A stretch of DNA of 9,429 bases from positions 1-9,429 of the forward strand of contig JAGBXG010000006.1 of NCBI GenBank assembly GCA_017629415.1, given 5' to 3'. Positions 1-6,033 of this stretch are shown piece after piece (the stretch's first letter is position 1; each line of letters starts with the position of its first letter). A program made the position numbers and the translations under genes. This DNA comes from Pseudomonadota bacterium (GTDB lineage Bacteria; Myxococcota; Bradymonadia; UBA4248). Under the pieces are notes generated by a model. It saw only the letters and a list, made by a program, of their open reading frames with translations. It ran no database searches and was not told the DNA's origin.

Positions 1-209
1 GAGCGGGTCCCCATTTTTCCCAAAAACGATAGTGATTAGTACCCGGCTCACTTACAAAAACGTCAAATCTATTGTGGGTTCCAAGGGGCTTGAGCCCCTT
101 GGCGGGGTTTGGGGCGGAGACCCAAAAGAACTTTGCGTATGCCGTGATGGATAGGGTGTGGGGCAGCGCCCCACAAAACATTGCGTACACCGGCCTGCAA
201 AGCCCTGCA
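1..209. repeat. Non-coding GC-rich repeat region with hairpins at the left edge
   Basis: No convincing gene is present here. Positions 81-102 form a 10-bp inverted repeat around TG (CCAAGGGGCT / AGCCCCTTGG). Positions 157-175 form an 8-bp stem (TGTGGGGC / GCCCCACA) with loop AGC. The stretch from about 75 to 112 (GTTCCA.GGGGCT.GAGCC, then GGGGTT) resembles a diverged copy at about 9308-9345 near the other end of the window. The region looks like dispersed intergenic repeat sequence. The short open frames across it on both strands are low-complexity and have no family resemblance. Confidence 0.55.
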
Positions 210-250
210 AAAACAAAAAGACGCCGGTACCATCAGGCACCGGCGTCTTT
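209..250 (-). terminator. Rho-independent terminator of the Cys-rich lipoprotein gene
   Basis: On the minus strand a perfect 12-bp stem, AAAGACGCCGGT pairing with ACCGGCGTCTTT (positions 239-250 and 217-228), closes a 10-nt loop. A T-rich tail follows directly (TTTTTGTTTTT). It begins 22 bases after the lipoprotein stop codon, so it is very likely that gene's terminator. Confidence 0.9.
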
Positions 251-271
251 AAACATCATCACACGATGAAA

Positions 272-2482
272 TTAGAGAGCATCGGCTTTCTTGACTTGAA
301 CGTTCTGAATAAACATCGAACCATCACCATTATAGGCCGAAACTTTGAACGAGAAATCAGGACCAATCGTCGACTTGTTCTTCATCTGAACCGAATATGT
401 CGCCCAATCTGTCGTCAATGAAATCTCCTGAGATTCACCCACCACATTCGTTTCATTTGTACCATTGCTATATGCCTTAACTTTCAGTTTCTTCGGACCA
501 TTGCTGCCACGTTTGGCATTGAAAATAATGCTTACGGCATTGGTATCAATCACGCCAACCTTAAACCACATATAAGCATCCCAGTTCAAACTGTTCGGCC
601 ATGTGTTGCCAATTTCCCAACCGCTGGCATATTTAGATGTCTTAAATCCCTTATTACCAACATTGTGAATCGTGACTTCACCACTCTTAGTCAAAGATGT
701 AATCTGATCAAAACTGCTGAAACTCCAGCTCTTGACAGGACTAAAATCAGCATCCGTCAGCTTGACGCAGCTCTGAACGCTAATCTTGCACTCATCTGTA
801 CAAGTCGGAGCACCGGATTTATAAAGCGTATAACCTTCGCCTGGGTATTTTTCGTTGTAATAGTTACAACCATACTGCTGAGCAGTATACTCCCAAGGCA
901 CAAACACACCATCAATCGTTTCACATTGTTCATTCGCATCTTGACGGCCATTGCCACAAGGAGGTGGTTCCACACAACCTGTTCCCTCTACACAAACCTG
1001 GCCACGAGCAGAACAATCCTCATGCAGCCAACCTCCACCATCGATACATTTATAATGCCATGTATCGACACACGAACTCACATTACCGGTGCAAGTTGTA
1101 TTCGGCACACAGAAATCTGTATGCTCTGAACTGACATCGCAAACTGTTTCAGCAGGACATGTCACATAATCCTGCCAAATACCATCCATACATATTTGCA
1201 ATGTATTATCATCACACTTCAGCTCATCCTCTGGACATGCATTGACAGCCTTACATGAAGCTTTTAAATCAACGGTACAATCATTTGTACAGACAAATGC
1301 ATCACCCTTAAGCTCTTGACCTTCGGGACATACCGCATCCGTCACCACTTTGCCACCGACAACATCACAGCCTTCACCTTCATCCAGTTTTAAATTGCCA
1401 CATTTGCTGACAACTTCAACTGGCACACACGACTGATTGATATCCAAACGACAGCCTTTCGTGCAAACCCACTCAGACTTATCTTTCGCAGTGTTATTCA
1501 AACCACAAAGAACTGCTGCATCCTCAGAAAACACCTTGTTATCACAGTCTTCGCCTGCATCGAGCTCGCCATTGCCGCAACCAGTGCCAACATCAGCAGC
1601 CTTGCAATCCGAAGAATCAATATTGCAATCTGCGCATCTCAACGTACCCTGTGCACCAGAACCTTCAATATTTTCACATGTAATGACTGCACCACCTGCA
1701 TTCACCACACCATAAGCCGTGTTTTCACAATTCTCACCTGCTGCATTCACCGCTCCGTCACCACAAACAGGACCCGGATTCTCACCATGGCAAGCACTCG
1801 ATGTCACCACTTCACACTTGTCATTGCAATAAATCTTAGACACATCACCCGTTGTGCCTTCAGGACAAACCTTCACACCATCTGCAAATTGAGAACCATC
1901 ACACTTTTCGCCAGCTTCTAAAACACCATTATTACAAGTTGCACCAGCCACACAGGCACTCGTCACAACCTTGCAATCACTGCCGCATGTCACACTGCCC
2001 GTCGTACCGGCAGGACAAACATCCTTGCCCACCGCAAACTGAGTACCATCACAGTCCTCGCCAGCTTCTAAAAGACCATTATTACAAGTTGCACCAGCCA
2101 CACAGGCACTCGTCACGACCTTGCAATCACTGCTGCATGTTACACTGCCCGTTGTGCCCGCTGGACATTCACCCTTACCAGCCGCAAAAAGAGTACCATC
2201 ACAGTCTTCATCAAATTCCAATGTACCATTATTGCAAACCGCAGGCACAGGAATACAAGCACTCGTCACGACCTTGCAATCACTGCCGCATGTCACCACA
2301 CCCGTCGTGCCGGCAGGACATACACCCTTACCATCGGCAAACAGAGTCCCATCACAGTCCTCATTGGCATCAACAATAGTATTGCCGCATGTGTTAAGTT
2401 TTTCCTCCTGAGGCGCATCTGCACATCCGCAAATTGCCAGCGCGGAAACCAAACTTAAGGCAAAAATTCTTCGTTCAAACAC
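272..2482 (-). CDS. Large Cys-rich repeat lipoprotein (myxobacterial type) with a C-terminal beta-sandwich-like domain
   Basis: Predicted 736-aa outer-membrane or surface lipoprotein of unknown function. The start is taken as GTG at 2482, because AGGGGTG lies six bases upstream and the first 20 residues then form a lipoprotein signal peptide: FERR, a hydrophobic stretch, then ICGC with lipidated Cys20. Ala at +2 fits outer-membrane sorting. An upstream in-frame TTG at 2581 lacks a ribosome site. Residues 32-301 hold five Cys-rich repeats of about 50-62 aa (CNNG.LEAGEDCDG..., CPAGTTG, TC.SDCKVVTSAC). Two more follow at about 302-415, a different Cys-rich stretch at 416-508, and an eighth repeat at about 509-580. 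Residues 581-736 are Cys-free and rich in beta-type Thr, Ser, Val and Trp, possibly a carbohydrate-binding-like sandwich. Such repeats are known from myxobacterial secreted proteins. The partner or substrate is unknown. Repeats 2 and 3 are nearly identical, suggesting recent duplication. Confidence 0.9.
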   Translation of the reverse strand: MFERRIFALSLVSALAICGCADAPQEEKLNTCGNTIVDANEDCDGTLFADGKGVCPAGTTGVVTCGSDCKVVTSACIPVPAVCNNGTLEFDEDCDGTLFAAGKGECPAGTTGSVTCSSDCKVVTSACVAGATCNNGLLEAGEDCDGTQFAVGKDVCPAGTTGSVTCGSDCKVVTSACVAGATCNNGVLEAGEKCDGSQFADGVKVCPEGTTGDVSKIYCNDKCEVVTSSACHGENPGPVCGDGAVNAAGENCENTAYGVVNAGGAVITCENIEGSGAQGTLRCADCNIDSSDCKAADVGTGCGNGELDAGEDCDNKVFSEDAAVLCGLNNTAKDKSEWVCTKGCRLDINQSCVPVEVVSKCGNLKLDEGEGCDVVGGKVVTDAVCPEGQELKGDAFVCTNDCTVDLKASCKAVNACPEDELKCDDNTLQICMDGIWQDYVTCPAETVCDVSSEHTDFCVPNTTCTGNVSSCVDTWHYKCIDGGGWLHEDCSARGQVCVEGTGCVEPPPCGNGRQDANEQCETIDGVFVPWEYTAQQYGCNYYNEKYPGEGYTLYKSGAPTCTDECKISVQSCVKLTDADFSPVKSWSFSSFDQITSLTKSGEVTIHNVGNKGFKTSKYASGWEIGNTWPNSLNWDAYMWFKVGVIDTNAVSIIFNAKRGSNGPKKLKVKAYSNGTNETNVVGESQEISLTTDWATYSVQMKNKSTIGPDFSFKVSAYNGDGSMFIQNVQVKKADAL
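1765..2389 (-). repeat. Tandem ~150-bp coding repeats in the Cys-rich lipoprotein gene
   Basis: Four consecutive repeat units begin at 2389, 2236, 2086 and 1936 (minus strand), with periods of 153, 150 and 150 bases and a longer, more diverged last unit. Units 2 and 3 share long identical DNA runs, for example the stretch encoding CKVVTSACVAGATCNNG, read at about 2080-2135 and 1930-1985. Similarity at the base level, not only the protein level, points to recent duplication or ongoing recombination. Confidence 0.85.
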
Positions 2483-2577
2483 GGTACTCACCCCTTTTGA
2501 TAAAGTTAAAAACGCCAAAATCGACGCAAAACACAAATCAAACCCTCTGTAGCAAAATTTAACGCTCAGATCGAGTT

Positions 2578-3222
2578 TCAAACATGTTTGCGCAGAATCT
2601 CTTCTAAATCATATAACAGAGGCAGCGGCAAAGCAATCCATTGCGTACCCCAAACAACCCCCTGCGACGATATCCGCATACCATCCACACAAACTAAAAT
2701 ACGCTCTCTACAAACAGGGGGAACCCCCTGCGCGGCTATGGCTCCGCCATACGCCGCTACCCCCTGCGCGGCTATGGCTCCGCCATACGCCGCGCTCTCC
2801 GCGACGCTATCCGGAACTTCGTCCGGATACGCGCCGCCCTCTGCAGGCTGTGCCTCAATCAAAATTTCACCAACCCCCTCCGATTCACACCACTTCAAAA
2901 GACGTTCAAACCAATCCCCAGGGTACGCTCTGCGCAAACATTGCACATAAAGAACCCAAACCGCCCGGGATAACCTCATTCCAACACGACGAAACCCTCC
3001 GCAACGATCACAAATGGCATCCACCTCCCCCATCAAAGGAGAAATCACACCACACTCACAATGCCACCAAGTCTCTTTACCCACCCGCGAAAGTGCATCA
3101 CAAGCCAAGCCCCAAAACGCATCAGAATACGTCCCATCCCCTTCAACAGCCGCCGAAATCTTCGACAACACGCACTCTGCATCCACCCCTTCAAACTCAG
3201 CTCCTTCTTTCACAACTTTCAT
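2578..3222 (-). CDS. Uncharacterised protein with zinc-ribbon-like motif and in-frame palindromic repeat insert
   Basis: I do not recognise this 214-aa protein. The ATG at 3222 is preceded by GAGG five bases upstream. Residues about 54-75 hold two Cys pairs (CEC and CDRC) spaced like a zinc ribbon, so metal binding is plausible. No signal peptide or membrane segment is visible, so it is probably cytoplasmic. Residues about 121-166 have unusual composition (GGAYPDEV, then AAYGGAIAAQGV twice) and are encoded by GC-rich palindromes, also found between genes at the right edge of the window. They look like a repeat element read through in frame. The flanking parts (KWCESEGVGEILIEAQ before, CRERILVCVDGMRI after) look like normal protein. 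The gene follows a terminator by only 17 bases and ends 95 bases before the lipoprotein start. Confidence 0.72.
   Translation of the reverse strand: MKVVKEGAEFEGVDAECVLSKISAAVEGDGTYSDAFWGLACDALSRVGKETWWHCECGVISPLMGEVDAICDRCGGFRRVGMRLSRAVWVLYVQCLRRAYPGDWFERLLKWCESEGVGEILIEAQPAEGGAYPDEVPDSVAESAAYGGAIAAQGVAAYGGAIAAQGVPPVCRERILVCVDGMRISSQGVVWGTQWIALPLPLLYDLEEILRKHV
2715..2838 (-). repeat. Palindromic repeat cluster inside a coding gene, including a 36-bp tandem duplication
   Basis: Two tandem 36-bp units (2724-2759 and 2760-2795) are identical except for their last two bases. Each holds an imperfect palindrome: outer stem GCGGC/GCCGC, inner stem TATGGC/GCCATA, 3-nt loop TCC and a single bulged C. 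A third, diverged palindrome of the same layout lies at 2803-2835 (TATCCGGA/TCCGGATA, bulged C, GACGC/GCGCC). A CAGGGGG-AA-CCCCCTG hairpin sits at 2715-2730. A related composite element lies at the right window edge (9379-9423). All copies here stay in the reading frame of the host gene. Confidence 0.85.
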
Positions 3223-3239
3223 CCCATCCTCGCATATAC

Positions 3240-3266
3240 AAAAAAACCGGCATTCAAATGCCGGCT
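3240..3266 (-). terminator. Rho-independent terminator of the Tudor-like secreted protein gene
   Basis: On the minus strand CCGGCATT pairs with AATGCCGG (3247-3264, perfect) and is followed directly by seven T (3246-3240). It lies 27 bases after the stop codon at 3294. Its T-tract ends only 17 bases before the start codon of the next gene at 3222, so that gene needs read-through or a very close promoter. Confidence 0.9.
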
Positions 3267-3293
3267 CTCAAAATCATTCCATCCAATCACAAA

Positions 3294-3689
3294 TTAACGG
3301 CCAACCAAACGGCTTGCACGACTCTGACGACACCACTGAACCGTCAAATCAGCCTTGTCGCCATCATCATAAACAATGCGAACTTTCTCACCCTCAACTT
3401 TCACAAAAATACCAGGATAATTCTTGCCATCACCAGGCCAGCGGCACTCAACCTTATCTCCAGCCGCCCAGTCAAGCTTGTTCACACGCTCGGAATCCAC
3501 CGTCGCCTTGTCGCCATCATCAAATTCAATCGTCAAAACATTGCCTTCTACTTTCGTCACCGTTCCAGGATACCAATAGGCATCTTCCCATAATGCAAGA
3601 ACACGATCACCTTTGTCATAAGCAAAAGCTACTGTCGAAAGCATCATCACACAGCCCAACATCGTCAAAAATGCTACGATCTTTTTCAT
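3294..3689 (-). CDS. Small secreted protein with two Tudor/SH3-like repeats
   Basis: A 131-aa exported protein. Residues 1-23 are a signal peptide (MKK, hydrophobic core, AFA before YD), leaving about 108 mature residues. Two similar beta-barrel-type repeats follow. The first, at about 26-66, reads GDRVLALW..AYWYPGTVTKVEGN, then I.FDDGDKATV. The second, at about 77-115, reads GDKVECRW..GKNYPGIFVKVEGEK, then I.YDDGDKADL. The pattern 'W...YPG.V..V....V.YDDGD' is that of Tudor/Agenet/SH3-like domains. In eukaryotes such domains bind methylated residues, but here the partner is unknown and the location is the periplasm or outside. Two Cys (in VECRW and QWC) could form a disulfide, and the C-terminus is basic. 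The ATG has AAGGAG eight bases upstream. It appears to be a single-gene transcript ending at the terminator at 3240-3266. Confidence 0.85.
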   Translation of the reverse strand: MKKIVAFLTMLGCVMMLSTVAFAYDKGDRVLALWEDAYWYPGTVTKVEGNVLTIEFDDGDKATVDSERVNKLDWAAGDKVECRWPGDGKNYPGIFVKVEGEKVRIVYDDGDKADLTVQWCRQSRASRLVGR

Positions 3690-3775
3690 AACAACAACTC
3701 CTTAAAACAATGCTCAAAAACTCCTCATACCGAACAGAAACATTGCCCAAATCTCAAAACTTCAGACAAGCGTCC

Positions 3776-3804
3776 ATGAAATAACCCTTTAACACAATGT
3801 CAAA
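3776..3804 (-). promoter_or_regulatory. Possible sigma70-type promoter for the Tudor-like gene
   Basis: On the minus strand a perfect TTGACA (3804-3799) is followed after 17 bases by TTTCAT (3781-3776), a 4/6 match to TATAAT. This would give a leader of about 80 nt before the ATG at 3689. The rest of the 190-base gap between uppP and this gene shows no gene and no clear terminator after uppP, so read-through from uppP is also possible. Confidence 0.35.
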
Positions 3805-3880
3805 CATTGAAAAGATGAAATTTCGCAAACACACCATCCGGCATCTGCTAAACAAAATTTATTCTAAAAACATGCCATTC

Positions 3881-4702
3881 CTACATAAAAAATCCAAACA
3901 CTACGGCAAAAATACCAACCACTAGACAATAAGGCGCAAAATGATGGAAATTGGCTTTCTTTAATACCTTATCAAGCAATACCAAACAGCCATACCCGAC
4001 ACCAGCAGCAACAACAGATGCACCTACCAATACCGGCCAACACACCCCATCCATCGACACCAAATCAGGGATATGCAATATCACCGCACCTAAAATCACA
4101 GGTATCGAAAGCAAAAAACTAATCTTCGCACAATCTTTCGGCGAAACACCAAGCAAAAGTGCCGCCGTAATCGTCGAACCTGACCGAGATATCCCAGGCA
4201 ATACTGCTAAACCTTGAACTAAACCAATAATCGCAGCTGTCTTCACATTCAATGCGCCTGATGTCAGCGACAATACACCCTTCTTCTGCGAAAACCACAA
4301 AATCACTGCATTCAAAATCAATAAAATACCAACAACTCCCGCATGACGAAGCTCAGATTCCACTAAATCATTAAACAAAAGACCAAGCGTACCCGTAATC
4401 ACCGTGGCAAATAACAAACAACCTACAAAATGAAGATTATTTTTTGCAACACTGCTGTCACGAACACTCCCAAGCTCACGAAAACAACCACCGCAAATCT
4501 CAACAATCTCACGCCGATAAAATAACACCACACTCACAAGCGTTGCCAAATGAAGAACAAGATCAAAAACAATCCCAATATCTGTCCCAAATAACGAATT
4601 CAGCAAAATTAAATGACCTGAACTCGAAACCGGCAAAAACTCTGTCGCCCCCTGCAGTATCGCCAGCAAAAATGGTGAAATATATTCGGCAAAAAATTCC
4701 AT
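3881..4702 (-). CDS. uppP: Undecaprenyl-diphosphatase (UppP/BacA family)
   Basis: A 273-aa polytopic inner-membrane enzyme that removes one phosphate from undecaprenyl diphosphate. This regenerates the lipid carrier for peptidoglycan and other envelope polymers, and overexpression in this family gives bacitracin resistance. Both signature motifs are present: QGATEFLPVSSSGHL at residues 17-31, with the expected Glu21, Ser26-28 and His30, and PGISRSGSTI at 169-178, with the conserved Arg173. The length is normal and several hydrophobic helices span the protein. The ATG at 4702 has AGAGG eight bases upstream and lies 3 bases after the stop of the RdgC C-terminal-like gene, so the two are almost certainly co-transcribed. 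No clear terminator follows. Confidence 0.96.
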   Translation of the reverse strand: MEFFAEYISPFLLAILQGATEFLPVSSSGHLILLNSLFGTDIGIVFDLVLHLATLVSVVLFYRREIVEICGGCFRELGSVRDSSVAKNNLHFVGCLLFATVITGTLGLLFNDLVESELRHAGVVGILLILNAVILWFSQKKGVLSLTSGALNVKTAAIIGLVQGLAVLPGISRSGSTITAALLLGVSPKDCAKISFLLSIPVILGAVILHIPDLVSMDGVCWPVLVGASVVAAGVGYGCLVLLDKVLKKANFHHFAPYCLVVGIFAVVFGFFM

Positions 4703-4705
4703 TGT

Positions 4706-5236
4706 TTACGCCTCTTCTGCACGCGATTTATCCGCTATCCAACGACACAACTCACGATTCTCAACTTCCCAAGCTGACGTATCCAAACGAACTGACAAAA
4801 ACTTCTCATATAATCCGCGAACCAAACCATCCACTTCTTCAAGCAATGCCTGACGCTCATAAAGCTTGTCATCATCTGCCTTCGTCATCAACGCCGGAAT
4901 CTTCAACCCCGACATCTCCAAACGTTGACCGGAAAGAACAAAAACCCACTCTTTCTCATCTCGTTGAAGACGAATCTTCGCCTGCGAAACCACCTTGCCC
5001 TGACGTAATGCCTCATAAGCCTCACGACTCTCCGCAGGCGCCCCGCCCGAAAGCACCGTCTTCTCCGCCTCCGTCAGCTTCGATTCCAATGTCAACTGAT
5101 TGTCAATCGCCAAAGATAATGCACTCCCATCGCTCAAATAAAAAATCGTATCATCTACACTCGAACGGAACCAAAGCCACGTCAGAAAAAGTTCTCCAAA
5201 ATGACGAGTACGCTCTATTTTCTCAAATAAATCCAT
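4706..5236 (-). CDS. RdgC C-terminal-like protein (second half of a split RdgC)
   Basis: A 176-aa protein from the ATG at 5236 (GGGGG five bases upstream). A GTG at 5254, overlapping the previous stop, is the alternative and would add six residues. The stretch at about residues 72-120 (EALRQGKVVSQAKIRL, EWVFVLSG, LKIPAL) resembles the C-terminal part of RdgC, where E. coli has 'HIEAGKVVTKLALDW..RIQFVM..DGSLKRLKF'. The N-terminus (FGELFLTWLWFRS) is also compatible with RdgC-like proteins of other lineages. No signal peptide or membrane segment is seen. RdgC proteins bind DNA as rings and limit RecA filament formation. Because the neighbour supplies the N-terminal part, the two products probably form a complex, which is an inference. 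The assignment rests on remembered motifs, not a search. Confidence 0.75.
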   Translation of the reverse strand: MDLFEKIERTRHFGELFLTWLWFRSSVDDTIFYLSDGSALSLAIDNQLTLESKLTEAEKTVLSGGAPAESREAYEALRQGKVVSQAKIRLQRDEKEWVFVLSGQRLEMSGLKIPALMTKADDDKLYERQALLEEVDGLVRGLYEKFLSVRLDTSAWEVENRELCRWIADKSRAEEA

Positions 5237-5250
5237 CTTCACCCCCAAAC

Positions 5251-5919
5251 TCACACTTCATACAACTCTACGCGCCACGGTTCAGCATCCACCATGGCAT
5301 CAAGCTGCTTCTCATCAAATCCTAAATGACGAGCCATTAAAAACGGACTGTCCGCATTCAATGTCAAACCAAATGTTGACTCAAAAAGCTCGGCAAACTC
5401 ATCGCATACCGCCGCTGACGTAGACCAAAATCGAACCGTGCCCTCAGAAATGTTCCAAACAACATCAATCACTTTCATCGATGGAAGAACCTTATGCTTG
5501 ATCTCTGTCATCACCTCAAGCTTGATCTTGTCTTTCTCGCGCTTCGAAAGTTTAGCCTTCGGACGCAACTTCCCCTCATCTGACTGACGCTTCGCCTCCT
5601 CAGCTTCAAGCTCTGGAAGACGTTCTGCTATTGCCTGACGCGTCATTGCCTTCACCCAAGCCGACGGCAACGCCCACTTGTCAATACGCATCGCAAAAAC
5701 AATATATTGATTAAAAAATATCTGATCTCGACGAAATTCTGTCGCTATCGGATCCTGAGCAGGCACCCAACCCGTCGTCCGCTCATCTTCACCCACAGGG
5801 CTTAACGGCTCAAAAAATTTATCCTGAAGCTTCCGAAGATAAATCTCCTGAAAATCATTAGGAGGCTCACCCTCCACATAAAATGTCTTAAACGTCAGAC
5901 TACCTTCCAATGCACCCAT
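5251..5919 (-). CDS. rdgC: RdgC N-terminal-like recombination-associated protein (first half of a split RdgC)
   Basis: A 222-aa cytoplasmic protein matching the first two thirds of RdgC, a DNA-binding protein that modulates RecA. Visible matches are GWVP at residues 50-53, the segment LPSAWVKAMTRQAI, the charged ELEAEEAKR...LSKREKDKIKLEV (E. coli '[22 protein letters not shown]') at about 103-136, LPSMKVIDVVWNISEGTVRFWSTS at about 145-168, and LF...FGL at about 178-185. E. coli RdgC is about 300 aa in one chain. Here the remainder is in the next gene, whose GTG overlaps this stop or whose ATG follows 14 bases later. The start is the ATG at 5919 with GAGAG six bases upstream. An earlier in-frame ATG at 5958 is rejected because it lies inside the upstream gene's terminator hairpin. 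Confidence 0.82.
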   Translation of the reverse strand: MGALEGSLTFKTFYVEGEPPNDFQEIYLRKLQDKFFEPLSPVGEDERTTGWVPAQDPIATEFRRDQIFFNQYIVFAMRIDKWALPSAWVKAMTRQAIAERLPELEAEEAKRQSDEGKLRPKAKLSKREKDKIKLEVMTEIKHKVLPSMKVIDVVWNISEGTVRFWSTSAAVCDEFAELFESTFGLTLNADSPFLMARHLGFDEKQLDAMVDAEPWRVELYEV

Positions 5920-5931
5920 GACTGACTCTCG

Positions 5932-5970
5932 CGAAAAAGAAAGCCCGGAAGCCACCATCGACTACCGGGC
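5932..5970 (-). terminator. Rho-independent terminator of the membrane-anchored protein gene, just ahead of rdgC
   Basis: On the minus strand GCCCGG (5970-5965) pairs with CCGGGC (5948-5943) around a 16-nt loop, followed by TTTCTTTTT. It lies 63 bases beyond the stop codon at 6034. The T-tract ends about 13 bases before the rdgC ATG at 5919. rdgC, the second half and uppP must therefore depend on read-through or on a promoter within or before this structure. Confidence 0.75.
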
Positions 5971-6033
5971 AAATCCAATCTCAATGGACGTAATGCCGCC
6001 CAAATATGCAAACGATATGCAATATAAAGATTG

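Noticed and set aside
1852..2379. Long plus-strand open frame rich in His, Pro and Cys with internal repeats
   Set aside because: It is the antisense shadow of the Cys-rich repeat gene. The repeats mirror that gene and there is no ribosome site or family resemblance.
2483..2581. TTG start for the Cys-rich lipoprotein overlapping the previous gene
   Set aside because: No ribosome site precedes it, and the GTG at 2482 has one and yields a classical lipoprotein signal peptide directly at the N-terminus.
2724..2795. 36-bp direct repeats resembling CRISPR repeat length
   Set aside because: The two copies are contiguous with no spacers, lie inside a reading frame and number only two, so this is a tandem duplication of a palindromic element.
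2850..3691. Plus-strand open frames of 225 and 247 codons opposite the zinc-ribbon and Tudor-like genes
   Set aside because: They are Ser/Pro/His/Lys-rich shadows with no ribosome site, opposite two genes that have clear starts and domains.
4444..5325. Plus-strand open frame of 293 codons opposite uppP and the RdgC C-terminal-like gene
   Set aside because: Its His/Pro/Ser/Lys composition is typical of an antisense frame, and the minus-strand genes there are well supported.
5920..5958. Earlier ATG for rdgC
   Set aside because: It lies inside the terminator hairpin of the upstream gene. The ATG at 5919 has a ribosome site after the T-tract.
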